Position numbers and translations under genes: made by a program. This document shows positions 1 to 8,389 of a DNA stretch of 64,000 nt, piece after piece (the first letter of the stretch is position 1; each line of letters begins with the position of its first letter). Source of the stretch: SW132 sp038150125 (GTDB taxonomy: Bacteria > Bacteroidota > Rhodothermia > Balneolales > Balneolaceae). The notes under the pieces were generated by a model, which was not told the origin of the DNA, did no database searches, and saw only the letters and a list, made by a program, of their open reading frames with translations. The stretch covers positions 1 to 64,000 of the forward strand of contig NZ_JBBVMF010000001.1 in the NCBI RefSeq assembly GCF_038150125.1, read 5' to 3'.

Positions 1-204
1 CAGCACTCCGGCCGTGTGTTTTACGCCGGATTCAAGGGGGGTCAGTATAGTCCGGAATATCCACTTGTTCAGCTTTTTAAAAGATCCGGATCAATCCTGG
101 AGGCAGCTGACCACCAAACCGCCCTATCAACTGAACTTATTCGGTTAAACGAAGTGGTTCTGTCTGATATGCTGCTAAAAAAAGTGGCCTTATACCTCCA
201 TTAG
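1..204 (+). CDS. C-terminal end of an unrecognised protein (partial)
   Basis: The frame is open from the first base of the window to a TAG at 202-204, giving 67 residues of a C-terminus that starts upstream of the window. The tail reads like an ordinary soluble alpha-helical end (residues such as TELIRLNEVVLSDMLLKKVA). I do not recognise the family and cannot exclude that the frame is fortuitous. Confidence 0.35.
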   Translation, partial: QHSGRVFYAGFKGGQYSPEYPLVQLFKRSGSILEAADHQTALSTELIRLNEVVLSDMLLKKVALYLH

Positions 205-327
205 CAAGGTTTGAACAGAAGTATTAGATTTTAACCGGACAATACTGATAAATCATAACACTCATTATTGATACATAATATATATTTTCATATATAACAC
301 ATTGTACTTCTAATAAAACAAAAAATT

Positions 328-489
328 ATGCTACGATTGACTATCACGTTCTTAATTATAGCCATTATCGCTGCAATCCTCGGATTTGGGGGCATAGCAG
401 GTGCAGCTGCTGGAATAGCTGAGATTCTCTTTTACGTGTTTATCGTTCTCTTCCTTCTCTCCTTGATTTTTGGCAGAGGTCGGGTTTGA
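328..489 (+). CDS. DUF1328 (YtjA-like) small membrane protein, copy A
   Basis: This 53-residue ORF has the layout of the DUF1328/YtjA family: two hydrophobic helices joined by a Gly/Ala-rich turn (FGGIAGAAAGIAEIL) and a short basic tail ending GRGRV. It is too short for a 60-residue ORF cut-off. Function in the family is unknown; members are small inner-membrane proteins. It forms the left end of a long direct repeat whose second copy, at 22618, is fused to the 3' side of a DUF932 gene fragment. The ATG at 328 follows an A-rich stretch rather than a clear ribosome binding site. Confidence 0.75.
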   Translation: MLRLTITFLIIAIIAAILGFGGIAGAAAGIAEILFYVFIVLFLLSLIFGRGRV

Positions 490-859
490 CATTTTCATCC
501 TGTCAATAGTTCAACATCCGTAGAATAGAATCAAACTGTTGGATCCAAACATAAACAAAGATCGGCGAAAGAATTTATCAATTTTCAACTATCTTCAAGT
601 GTTGGATGAAAAGTAGTGTCAGGGTCTACGTGCCTCAGGTTTTCACGAGCAGATACATTCTATCTCCACATGCTTGGTATAGATGAAAAAATTATATTCG
701 CACGGATTTATTCACAGAAAGTCAAAAAAAAATAACAGAAGCACAGTCTCGACTAAGGTGTTTGACTCCGAATAAAGAGACTGTTTTCAAAAGTATTCAG
801 GTGAACTATTTCTTTCTGGAAAACTCCCCTCCGGTTTCAGGCCTCAGACCCGGTTTGCC

Positions 860-1054
860 TTTTTTATCAACTACTCATACCAGAATATTGGCGGAGAGGC
901 TCCAGATCGTACATGATTCCGTATCTAAATTCGACACTGGAAGCGACTCGATTCCACCCCTATCCCTAAGCCGCTGATATTCTTTGAGTGCACGATCTGT
1001 ATTTCCTAACACAGCGTAATCCTGACCCCGTTTAGCAGGATCTTCCACTCCCTT
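860..1054 (-). pseudogene. Decayed TPR-like remnant, copy A
   Basis: On the minus strand a frame encodes residues close to EDPAKRGQDYAVLGNTDRALKEYQ, which resembles a tetratricopeptide unit. The same stretch appears at 23153-23335. No complete gene surrounds either copy, so this is probably the broken tail of a TPR protein. The assignment rests on one repeat-like unit and is tentative. Confidence 0.3.
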
Positions 1055-1210
1055 AGTAAAAAAGCAGCTGAATATGGCTTCACAATGAGTAAGGGGCTTC
1101 TTAATTCAAAAGTTGATCACCCGGATTATCAATGTGACCATACCGCACAGTGTGCCGCACTTTGTAAAAAGCTTGGTTATGAAAATTTCGGATTACTTTA
1201 TGACACCTAA
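1055..1210 (+). pseudogene. Hydroxypyruvate isomerase fragment, copy A
   Basis: The frame gives SKKAAEYGFTMSKGLLNSKV followed by DHPDYQCDHT and a segment ending in LLYDT. This matches an internal part of hydroxypyruvate isomerase (Hyi-type TIM-barrel sugar isomerase). It stops at a TAA (1208-1210) exactly where the sequence leaves the direct repeat, so the isomerase was cut by a rearrangement. Copy B at 23343 keeps a longer part. Confidence 0.65.
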
Positions 1211-1373
1211 AACTGTTAAGCCCCGGAAGGCCTCTAAGAAGAAAAAAAGCCGTGAAGAACAAGCCAAGCTTTACCGAAAATTATTGGACTCAGGTAAGGT
1301 TAAAAGCAGGGCTGCTATTGCCCGTAAGTTTGGAGTGAGCCGGGCATGGGTTACGAAGGTTTTATCGTCTTAG
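1113..1373 (+). CDS. Small helix-turn-helix protein (copy 1 of 3)
   Basis: The C-terminal 55 residues are a basic linker (PKTVKPRKASKKKKSREEQ) and a helix-turn-helix with residues SRAAIARKFGVSRAWVTKVL, as in small DNA-binding or recombinase-type HTH domains. The first 30 codons overlap the isomerase fragment in another frame and are probably not native, so the real start is lost or is the ATG at 1200. Degenerate copies of the HTH lie at 16046-16162 and 23866-23997, making this the best preserved of a repeated module. It could still be expressed as an HTH-only peptide. Confidence 0.5.
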   Translation: MITRIINVTIPHSVPHFVKSLVMKISDYFMTPKTVKPRKASKKKKSREEQAKLYRKLLDSGKVKSRAAIARKFGVSRAWVTKVLSS

Positions 1374-1430
1374 CTTCCTCCATAATTGTCTGACTCATAT
1401 AATCCAATGCCTCTTACGCATCTAATGTGG
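1351..1430 (-). pseudogene. Tail of a convergent gene (same tail as at 16143)
   Basis: On the minus strand the codons read EALDYMSQTIMEEAKTIKPS then stop at 1351-1353, overlapping the 3' end of the HTH gene. A similar tail (DEQAWHYMVQTILKEAKTTKPS) ends the pseudogene at 16143-16775, also beside an HTH copy. The HTH gene and the end of this convergent gene were therefore duplicated together. Confidence 0.5.
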
Positions 1431-1543
1431 GATCTTTAGCCGTTAAGATATAGGACGATTTGGGTATCGATGGTAACGCCCGACAGATTCCCGGCTTTAT
1501 TACTTATCCAATTAACCCAAATCGCTATTCTAAAATTTAAACC

Positions 1544-4171
1544 CTATTTAACCAGCATTAGCTTCTTAGTCATCACAAAGTTACCTGCCGCTATCCGGTA
1601 GATGTAAATGCCCGTTGCAAGTTGGCTGGCATCGAAGTTTACGGTATGTACTCCGGCACTTTGGTGTTTACTTATCAGCGACGCTACCTGGCGGCCCAAT
1701 AGGTCGAATACCTGAAGGTTGACATTTTCCGCTTCTGGCAGACTGTATTTAATAGTCGTGCTGGGATTGAAAGGATTAGGGTAATTCTGCTCGAGTGAAT
1801 AATGTACCGGCACTTGGCTATCACCGTCAATAGAAACAGCAGAAGTGCCTAACCCAGTCATTGTCAGCAGCAGTGTATCAGCTGAAGCGTTAGTTTTGAG
1901 AATCAACGCATCTTCGTAACTTTCGGCATTCAAAGGAGAAAATCTTGCTATTAGTTTAACTGAATCCTGAGCAGCGACTTCAGAATTCAACATTTCAACT
2001 GAAAACACCTCACTATCGAGAGTTAAAGCGTCAATAATTAATGGGAGGTTCCCGCGGTTATATAGCCATATATCTACATCAGATGACTCACCAACAATAA
2101 CTTCACCAAAGTCATGAGTTCTCTCCGATAGCTCAGCCACTGCTCCGACTCCCGATCCAGATAAGGGTATTTCGCTCATGCCCAATTCATTTATAAATAC
2201 CTGCAAGGTATCCCTATAAAACCCAATCTGAGACGGCTGGAATGAGATCAACAGGTTACTGCTTGAATCAGGCTTGAGTACGAACGGCTGAAACTCATAG
2301 ATAAACTCCGCCGTTGATACTTTAACTGAATCAATACTTAAAACTACGCCACCACTATTTCGAATGATCAGTGTATCCGTTTTTTGATCTGTAAGGAAAG
2401 TGTCTCCAAAGCTTAAACTATCCGTCGAAAAAGCTACACCAGGCTCCGGAGGCGGATCCGTAAACCCTGTACCATTGAGTGCTACGGATAGAGTATCCGA
2501 ACCGGAATCCACAATTAGCTGTAAATCCTTGCTATAGCCAACTGCTTCAACCGGTGTAAATGTCGATGTGACGGCTAAGGAGTCGAATGCCGGGATTAGC
2601 TCTGCAGGCAGCTGGGAACCAAATACCTCACCCTCTAACAGAAGCGCATCTAATGACAGGGCTAAATTTCCTTTGTTGTACAGCCAGAAGCCTTTTTCAG
2701 AAGTCTCCCCTACCTTAACATTTCCAAAATTTTGGGCGGTTACCTCCAGCCCGGCTATAGCCGCTGCACCTCTGCCATCCAGCGAAACTACCATTGCCTC
2801 CATATCCTTGACGTAGACCCGAAGGCTGTCGTTATACTCCCCGATTTGGTCAGGAGAAAAAGTGGCTGCAATGCTCAGCGAAGAGTCTGGTTTTAGAGAA
2901 GTAGACTGTAAATCGACGCCAAATGCCATATTCGATGTCACAACAGAATCTACCTGGATATCGATAACCCCGGTATTTGTCAGCGTTACGGATTCTGCTT
3001 TGTTACTTCCCGGCTTAACATCGCCAAAGCTGATTGAATTTGTAGAAATCGAGGCACTTGGATCTGCAAACCCCGACCCATTAAGTTCAACAAATAGTGT
3101 ATCCGAACCGGAATCCACAATTAGCTGCAAATTCTGGCTATAGCTAACTACATCGGCAGGCGAGAAAGAGGTCGTCACAGCCAAAGAGTCGAATGCCGGG
3201 ATTTGCTCCGCAGACAGCCGGGTACTAAACACCTCGCCCTTCAACAGAAGTGCATCTAATGACAGGGCTAAATTTCCTTTGTTGTACAGCCAGAAGCTTT
3301 TTTCAGAAGTCTCCCCTACCTTAACATTTCCAAAATTTTGGGCGGATATCCCCAGCTCGGCAATAGCCGCTGCACCTCTGCCATCCAGCGAAACTACCAT
3401 TGCCTCCATATCCTTGACGTAGACCCGAAGGCTGTCGTTATACTCCCCGATTTGGTCAGGAGAAAAAGTGGCTGCAATGCTCAGCGAAGAGTCTGGTTTT
3501 AGAGAAGTAGACTGTAAATCGACGCCAAATGCCATATTCGATGTCACAACAGAATCCACCTGAATATCGATTACCCCGGTATTTGTCAGCGTTACGTATT
3601 CTGTTTTGTCACTTCCTGGCTTAACATCGCCAAAGCTGATTGAATTCGTGGAAATCGAGGCAATTGGGTCCGGCATAGTCAGGCCTGTAGCAGTTATGGG
3701 TAGTGCGAAACTTGTGTCGGTCTCGAACCCGCTATAAATAAGATAGAGGGTGTCAGAAAAGATATCTTCTGAATTTGGTGAAAACGTGACCTCAATTTCA
3801 GACGTACCATTTTCCGTTAATGAAACTTCCGATACATCAGCTGAAAATACATCTCCATTTTCAAAAGCTAACGCATAATTTCTGTCGACCGGCAACGTAT
3901 GATTCAGTTCAATTGTAGAAATCTCAGATCTTCCTACATATGGAGTATCAAAACGAAGGGTATCCATCTCAGCAGATATCCATGGCTTATTGTATCTGGC
4001 AGTAAATGAGATCCGTTTTGTGATATCGAAACCATATTTATCCTTTACGTTTACATCTACGTAGAAAACACCTTCTTTTATAACTTCCACGGAAAGGCTA
4101 TCACCAAATATGTTGAGATTGGCATAACCTTCATTTAAAATCTCAACCGAATGAGTGAGTTCTCTGGCCAT
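1544..4171 (-). CDS. Surface protein with Hydin/choice-of-anchor-D repeats and T9SS sorting domain
   Basis: This 875-residue protein carries tandem immunoglobulin-like modules of about 100 residues with the recurring SFGDVKPG / NFGNVKVGETSE pattern. That pattern is known from Hydin/ASPM-like (choice-of-anchor D) domains. It ends in a type IX secretion sorting domain (YPNPFNPSTTIKYSLPEA, then a GRQVASL strand and a C-terminal MTKKLMLVK). Such proteins are exported and anchored at or released from the cell surface, probably as adhesins. Residues about 170-370 and 372-572 are nearly identical, matching a 606 bp tandem duplication. There is no signal peptide, and the N-terminus begins inside a domain, so the gene is likely 5'-truncated by the rearrangement upstream. 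Confidence 0.85.
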   Translation of the reverse strand: MARELTHSVEILNEGYANLNIFGDSLSVEVIKEGVFYVDVNVKDKYGFDITKRISFTARYNKPWISAEMDTLRFDTPYVGRSEISTIELNHTLPVDRNYALAFENGDVFSADVSEVSLTENGTSEIEVTFSPNSEDIFSDTLYLIYSGFETDTSFALPITATGLTMPDPIASISTNSISFGDVKPGSDKTEYVTLTNTGVIDIQVDSVVTSNMAFGVDLQSTSLKPDSSLSIAATFSPDQIGEYNDSLRVYVKDMEAMVVSLDGRGAAAIAELGISAQNFGNVKVGETSEKSFWLYNKGNLALSLDALLLKGEVFSTRLSAEQIPAFDSLAVTTSFSPADVVSYSQNLQLIVDSGSDTLFVELNGSGFADPSASISTNSISFGDVKPGSNKAESVTLTNTGVIDIQVDSVVTSNMAFGVDLQSTSLKPDSSLSIAATFSPDQIGEYNDSLRVYVKDMEAMVVSLDGRGAAAIAGLEVTAQNFGNVKVGETSEKGFWLYNKGNLALSLDALLLEGEVFGSQLPAELIPAFDSLAVTSTFTPVEAVGYSKDLQLIVDSGSDTLSVALNGTGFTDPPPEPGVAFSTDSLSFGDTFLTDQKTDTLIIRNSGGVVLSIDSVKVSTAEFIYEFQPFVLKPDSSSNLLISFQPSQIGFYRDTLQVFINELGMSEIPLSGSGVGAVAELSERTHDFGEVIVGESSDVDIWLYNRGNLPLIIDALTLDSEVFSVEMLNSEVAAQDSVKLIARFSPLNAESYEDALILKTNASADTLLLTMTGLGTSAVSIDGDSQVPVHYSLEQNYPNPFNPSTTIKYSLPEAENVNLQVFDLLGRQVASLISKHQSAGVHTVNFDASQLATGIYIYRIAAGNFVMTKKLMLVK
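2440..3663 (-). repeat. 606 bp tandem duplication within the Hydin-repeat gene
   Basis: The stretch around 2760-3060 recurs almost base for base at 3367-3660, an offset of 606 bp or 202 codons, each unit holding two Ig-like modules. The near identity, including silent positions, points to a recent in-frame duplication or ongoing gene conversion. Confidence 0.8.
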
Positions 4172-4346
4172 CTGAACATTGAAAAGAGCAATAGACGTAC
4201 CATCTCATCCGGAGTTCGAACAATCGAACTTATGGAGCTCATATAATGCGGCAACCGAAGCCCTCAAGAGCTCACCACCACAGTCAATGGTGCGCAACCA
4301 CAGCAGGCTCCACGCGCTTACTGAAGACCTCTATCTGAATTAGCCG

Positions 4347-4463
4347 ATGAAACACGCAGAAAAAGTTGCACGAATGATAGGAGAAGTCTGTAAACGAGCC
4401 ATAGTCTTTGCAATAATTAAATGGCTTGAAAGCAACCATAAATCAAAGAAAGGCGGCTCCTAA
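4347..4463 (+). CDS. Small basic peptide upstream of the YqaJ gene
   Basis: A 38-residue ORF (begins MKHAEKVARMIGEVCKRA, ends KSKKGGS) lies 39 bp before the YqaJ exonuclease gene on the same strand. It is amphipathic and basic and has no recognised family. A short GC hairpin and a T run follow at 4454-4480. It may be a leader peptide or the remnant of a larger mobile-element gene. Confidence 0.3.
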   Translation: MKHAEKVARMIGEVCKRAIVFAIIKWLESNHKSKKGGS

Positions 4464-4502
4464 CGGGGCTGTCTTTTTTCATGAACATAAAACCAAACAC
4501 CT

Positions 4503-5450
4503 ATGAATAGCATATCAACAAAAGACCTCTCGAAAACCGAGTGGTGTAATCTTAGAAATTCGTTTGCGGGGGGAAGTGACAGTGCAGCCATTTTGGGGAA
4601 AATTAAAACCTATAAAACCCCCTATATGGTCTGGCTGGAAAAGACTCAGAACGTCAGCTTCTTCCAGGGGAATGCGTTCTCTAGTTTTGGAACACTTTTC
4701 GAACCAATCTGTAGGACGCATTTCAGTGAGATGATGAACCTAAAGGTTACAGAACCCGACGAGATGTTCATCCACCCGGAGTATCCCATGCTGTCTGGCA
4801 ACGTCGATGGATTGATCCACGACGAGGGCAACCTTGGCTTGGGAGTCCTTGAGATAAAATGCACGACCACTCACAGAATCGCACCTCATGAGTTAGCTCA
4901 AAATATTCCAATTGAATGGTATACACAGCTGATGCACTACATGGGCATTCTGGATATAGAGTACGGCTTCTTACAAGTGTACTACAGAGACATATGTGAG
5001 TTTGCAGAGCCTGTATTCGTTGAACGAGATGACGAGCTCATCAAGGCAAATAACCGGCGCCTGAGTCAATGGTGGAAAACATTTGTGGAAGGTAACACAC
5101 CACCTCCGCCCTCAACCACGGACGATCTACTCATTAAGCATCCGGACTCTCAAGAGTCTCAGATTGAAGCCTCTACCCACATTCGCCAGCGGTATAACAT
5201 GCTGCTGAGCGTTAGAGAACGCATCGACGGGCTGAAGGAGCTTAAGAGCAGCATCGAATTTGACCTGAAGCAGTACTGCGGTGATCACCAGGCCATAACT
5301 GCGGATGGCAAGCCATTGCTTACGTGGAAGTCCTCTACCCGGCGGAGTTTTAACTCCAAGCAATTCCGAAAAGACTACCCCGAGTTATACGGGAGATATC
5401 AAAGCGAAACCCAAACCAGAACCTTAAGATTAAAACAGGATAAACTATGA
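4503..5450 (+). CDS. YqaJ-family viral recombinase (lambda-exonuclease-like)
   Basis: The 315-residue product shows the YqaJ/lambda exonuclease nuclease core. RNSFAGGSDSAAILG lies near the N-terminus, a Glu sits in GTLFEPICR, and SGNVDGLIHDE is followed by VLEIKCTTTHR, providing the D...ExK metal-binding motif. These enzymes degrade one strand of dsDNA from the 5' end to feed single-strand annealing in phages and integrative elements. The stop codon overlaps the next ORF's ATG (5447), so the two are translationally coupled. The length is normal for the family and the gene looks intact, unlike most of its mobile neighbours. Confidence 0.85.
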   Translation: MNSISTKDLSKTEWCNLRNSFAGGSDSAAILGKIKTYKTPYMVWLEKTQNVSFFQGNAFSSFGTLFEPICRTHFSEMMNLKVTEPDEMFIHPEYPMLSGNVDGLIHDEGNLGLGVLEIKCTTTHRIAPHELAQNIPIEWYTQLMHYMGILDIEYGFLQVYYRDICEFAEPVFVERDDELIKANNRRLSQWWKTFVEGNTPPPPSTTDDLLIKHPDSQESQIEASTHIRQRYNMLLSVRERIDGLKELKSSIEFDLKQYCGDHQAITADGKPLLTWKSSTRRSFNSKQFRKDYPELYGRYQSETQTRTLRLKQDKL

Positions 5451-5899
5451 CACTAATCATAAATGAAAAATCAACCAAAACCGACCTGGCCCCAAGCGGG
5501 CTGCAACCGGCCGTCTGCGTAGACTGCAGGGATTTAGGCACAGTTGAAACCAAATTCGGAGATAAGCAGATGATTCTGCTGGTCTTCGAGATGGCTGCTA
5601 CCAATGATCAGGACGACCGGTATCTGCTTCAGAAGAGATATACCAAGTCTCTTCACGAGAAGTCAAATCTCAGAAAAGACTTGGAGCGCTGGAGGGGACA
5701 GCCATTCAAACAAGAACAGTTGGCCCGAGGATTCAATTTGGAGAATGTGGTGGGTGTGCCTGCTATGATCTACGTGGAGCACAGAGAAACAGACCGAGGC
5801 ACTTGGGCTCATGTGGAAAGCCTACTTCCGGCGCCGGATCTTCAGCTTGAACCGTCTGGCAGGTACGAACGGTCAAGAGAATCTCTTCAGGAATCATGA
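5447..5899 (+). CDS. Putative ssDNA-binding partner of the YqaJ exonuclease
   Basis: This 150-residue protein overlaps the end of the YqaJ gene by 4 bp. Its beta-rich pattern (GLQPAVCVDCRDLGTVETKF, then MILLVFEMA, then VGVPAMIYVEHRETDRGTW) resembles OB-fold-like phage proteins that accompany exonucleases in recombination operons. I cannot name the family with certainty. Position and coupling suggest it binds single strands or serves as an annealing accessory. Confidence 0.55.
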   Translation: MTLIINEKSTKTDLAPSGLQPAVCVDCRDLGTVETKFGDKQMILLVFEMAATNDQDDRYLLQKRYTKSLHEKSNLRKDLERWRGQPFKQEQLARGFNLENVVGVPAMIYVEHRETDRGTWAHVESLLPAPDLQLEPSGRYERSRESLQES

Positions 5900-6190
5900 G
5901 AGAGGAAAATCATGGTGAGCTTATATAGCTACCGTGATTTTTTAGGGGCGAATTTATGATTCCATCCTGAAAGTGATTCTACAGTAAATGTAATCTGTCT
6001 TTTTGGAGATGAAGAGAGTCTGTGTAGTATTAAAGATATCTAACTGGAGATTAAAGACTGATTTAAGTAATTAACTGCACCAATCTATGTAGCGATATGC
6101 TGGCGCAAGATAAAATTGAGAACAGCATATCGAACTTAGAAAACAGAGGATCACATCAAATGAGCAGTCTAATCTTAAATAAATCGTATC

Positions 6191-6931
6191 ATGAGTAAAT
6201 TAATAAAAGCGTTAGGTTTAATTTTAATTACTGGAGTTATTGCATTGGGCTGTGAATCCATAACGGATTCTCAGATTGATAACATTGAAAAGAAAAACCA
6301 AGTTCTTGCCCTAGAAGCGGATAATGCGGCTGATAATAAAACCGTGGGATCAGAAGCCAAGAGCCTTGGTAACGTTACGCTGAATACCGAAGTTTCTTCC
6401 TGAGATATTGGAGACGGCAATCCTAACGGTGAGTTTGTCACCGCAGAGGGACAAGGTGTTGTCATCGGACTCCGCGCCCTGGAGCGCTTTGAAGGCTTGT
6501 TGGGCGTGACTGGCGATAATGGCAATCGTGTTGGAGTTTATTCAGCGCCCACTGGTATTAGCTCCGGCACTAATAACGGAACCTGGAATTACGACTGGCA
6601 TGTCGATCTTTCCGGAGCAACCGGCAAGGCGAAAGGCAAAACCCTCAGTGACTATAAACTTGTTTTAGAGCAGAATTTTACCGAACAAAGTCTGTTTGGA
6701 GCTTTGGGATACGATCCTGTTGAACTTCCAATGGTGAGTGGGATATGTGATTCTGATTCTTTTGATGCCGATAATTTATGTCAGCAGTCATGGAATCCAG
6801 GATTTGGGAATTCAGATTATGATCCGAATGTGGAAAGAACCTATAACCTTCGTCTGGTTTTAACTCCGGAAACATTTAACGGCCAACCGCTAGCCGTAGC
6901 TATTAGAGTGAACGTTCAGGATGCTGACTAA
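6191..6931 (+). pseudogene. Secreted lipoprotein interrupted by one in-frame TGA
   Basis: Codons 1-70 encode a lipoprotein signal (lipobox ALGCE) and a polar stretch. A TGA at 6401-6403 then interrupts, and the same frame continues to 6931 with a well-formed beta-rich domain containing WNYDWHVDLSGATGKAKGKT and TYNLRLVLTPETFNGQPL. The reading frame before and after the stop is identical (total 246 codons), so a single nonsense change inactivated the gene, unless the stop is read through. No selenocysteine signal is evident. The domain resembles uncharacterised secreted proteins; its function is unknown. Confidence 0.7.
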
Positions 6932-6954
6932 TATTGCAAATCTTTAACGATTAC

Positions 6955-6986
6955 AAGCCCTTATCCAATCGATAAGGGCTTTTTTT
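6955..6986 (+). terminator. Rho-independent terminator
   Basis: An 11-bp stem (AAGCCCTTATC / GATAAGGGCTT) with a 5-base loop is followed by a run of T. It lies 24 bp after the stop of the lipoprotein gene. Confidence 0.9.
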
Positions 6987-7135
6987 ATTTACTTTTCCTA
7001 TAGAAACGACACTATTTGAGTAATTAAATCTGCCGAATTCGAAAGTGAAGTCAGTATTAGGATATTGTATGGATTAACCACCAATCATTTCTGAGTGAGA
7101 TCCGATGTTCTTTAAAATCAAATAACTCCCTTCCC

Positions 7136-7299
7136 ATGTGCGGACGCTACACGTTGATTGAAAACCTGAAGGATTTAGAAGAGTGGTTCGACGCGGATCG
7201 AGTGGAGCTGGATGAACTTCAGCCGAACTATAATGTGCCCCGAGTCAGACGGCGCCTGTGGTGGGTCAGAATGAGGATGGCAGGCGATCCATTTTTTAG
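7136..7299 (+). pseudogene. SRAP (HMCES/YedK) fragment 1, N-terminal
   Basis: The start MCGRYTLIENLKDLEEWF has the invariant Cys2 that SRAP-domain proteins use to cross-link abasic sites in single-stranded DNA. After LQPNYNV the frame is lost by a one-base deletion: the bases still resemble the sequence at 24035 (QTEPVVGENEDGRRSI), but in another frame, and a TAG follows at 7297-7299. Only about 55 of the usual 200-plus residues remain, without the C-terminal catalytic His region. Confidence 0.75.
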
Positions 7300-7365
7300 G
7301 GCTTTAGAAATTATGGATGAAGCGCTTTGATTTAATGATCATAAGTTGAAGACAGGCCAAAAAGA

Positions 7366-7815
7366 TTACTTTTTTCGTTTGGCGGTGATATCGTCTTTAT
7401 TCGGATGAATACAGGCCACCCAATATTTAACGATTGTTTCAAGCATAGCCGACTGACCTTCAATTGATTCCGGTTTTTTAAAAAATCCCTGAACCCGATA
7501 TTGATAGGCTTCCAACACGTCCTCCCTGACCGGATGACCACTCGCAAAGATAAAAGGGATCGATTTTTGGCGAAGATACTCATCCCTGTCAATTGCTTTT
7601 TTGAATTCCATACCGTTCATGCCAGGCATGTTCATGTCAGAGATGATGAGAAATATTTCATCTACGTTTTCTTGAAGATGGTCAAGGGCATCCCGGACAT
7701 TGTTAAAATAATCGACCTTTATACCCCAACCTTTATCTTCAAGAGCATCATTAAGCAGCTCTTTTTCATACTTTTGGTCATCAACAAGGATAATTTTCCC
7801 TTTTACTTTCTTCAT
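7366..7815 (-). CDS. Single-domain response regulator
   Basis: The 149-residue protein is a stand-alone receiver domain. It has the acidic pair in ILVDDQ (D12, D13), the phospho-acceptor D60 in IISDMNMPGMNG, the switch Ser in FASGHP and the conserved Lys of FFKKPES. There is no output domain, so it would act by protein contact, as CheY-like regulators do. A histidine kinase gene starts about 575 bp away and is transcribed divergently; the two may form a pair. The plausible partner is inferred from position only. Confidence 0.9.
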   Translation of the reverse strand: MKKVKGKIILVDDQKYEKELLNDALEDKGWGIKVDYFNNVRDALDHLQENVDEIFLIISDMNMPGMNGMEFKKAIDRDEYLRQKSIPFIFASGHPVREDVLEAYQYRVQGFFKKPESIEGQSAMLETIVKYWVACIHPNKDDITAKRKK

Positions 7816-8389
7816 CTATTCTGATTTAACTTTACTGAAAAACATAGTTTAAGTTTAGGTTATGAATGTAGTTAATTCTATAGTTTTTTCATCCTAAAAC
7901 TTGCTTACCCAAAATAGTCTTTCCGAGAGAGAATCCCCCTAAAAGGTCAAGTAAAAGCTTTGATTCGGAAATGAGTTAATGACCATCTGATAGAAAGTGA
8001 TGCTATACTCCGGAACAGCCATTCACCAGCGGTCATAATCTGGCGGACAAGCGCTCGAGTCGGAACTTTAGGAGACGATATGATATGTGTTTATTCTATA
8101 TAAGATACTGGACAAAATGAGATTAAATTATAAAAATTTGCTATTATAACTAAGATTGAATTCTCGTTCAATTTTTGAGATGGTGCCTTTGATGAATGAT
8201 GCCGCTATTCCTAAAATTCGGGAAAGTGAAAAATGAAAAACTCAAAACTGATTTTATATATGTAAACTTTCAACTGACTGAAGATATAAGTACATATAGT
8301 ATAGCCCCCCACCAGTGAAGTTTCCCGGCACATATGTTCGTGCCAATGCAGCACCAAATTGGAAAAGAAAAAGCAGGGCCAAACGAATA
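7816..8389. other. Intergenic region between response regulator and kinase
   Basis: This 574-base AT-rich spacer separates two divergent genes and must hold both promoters. I see no ORF with a recognisable product, no strong palindrome and no convincing -35/-10 pair by eye. Confidence 0.4.

Larger units (their letters stand above)
328..1210 (+). repeat. Direct repeat, copy A (about 880 bp)
   Basis: This segment matches 22618-23500 closely over its whole length by eye: the DUF1328 gene, about 560 bp of non-coding or decayed sequence, a TPR-like remnant on the minus strand and the start of a hydroxypyruvate isomerase fragment. The copies diverge just after the shared CTTTATGACA at about 1205 / 23493. 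Copy A then runs into an HTH gene, whereas copy B continues the isomerase. The differences are scattered substitutions and small indels, so the duplication is not recent. Confidence 0.85.

Noticed and set aside
762..977. Plus-strand ORF of 71 codons, and its repeat at 22959-23264, as a gene
   Set aside because: It runs antisense through the TPR-like remnant of the direct repeat, is not conserved in frame between the two copies and has no start signal.
2568..3143. Plus-strand ORFs opposite the Hydin-repeat gene
   Set aside because: They are antisense shadows of the repeated coding sequence with no independent features.
2440..3663. CRISPR-like or satellite repeat
   Set aside because: The repeats are 606 bp coding units in frame with the surface protein gene, without spacers.
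6401..6403. TGA as a selenocysteine codon
   Set aside because: No stem-loop of bacterial SECIS type follows the TGA closely, and the residue context (VSS*DIGDGN) does not resemble a redox motif. A nonsense mutation is simpler.
8315..8389. GTG at 8315 as the start of the histidine kinase
   Set aside because: The extra 25 residues are unlike the rest of the protein, and the ATG at 8390 fits the domain boundary better.
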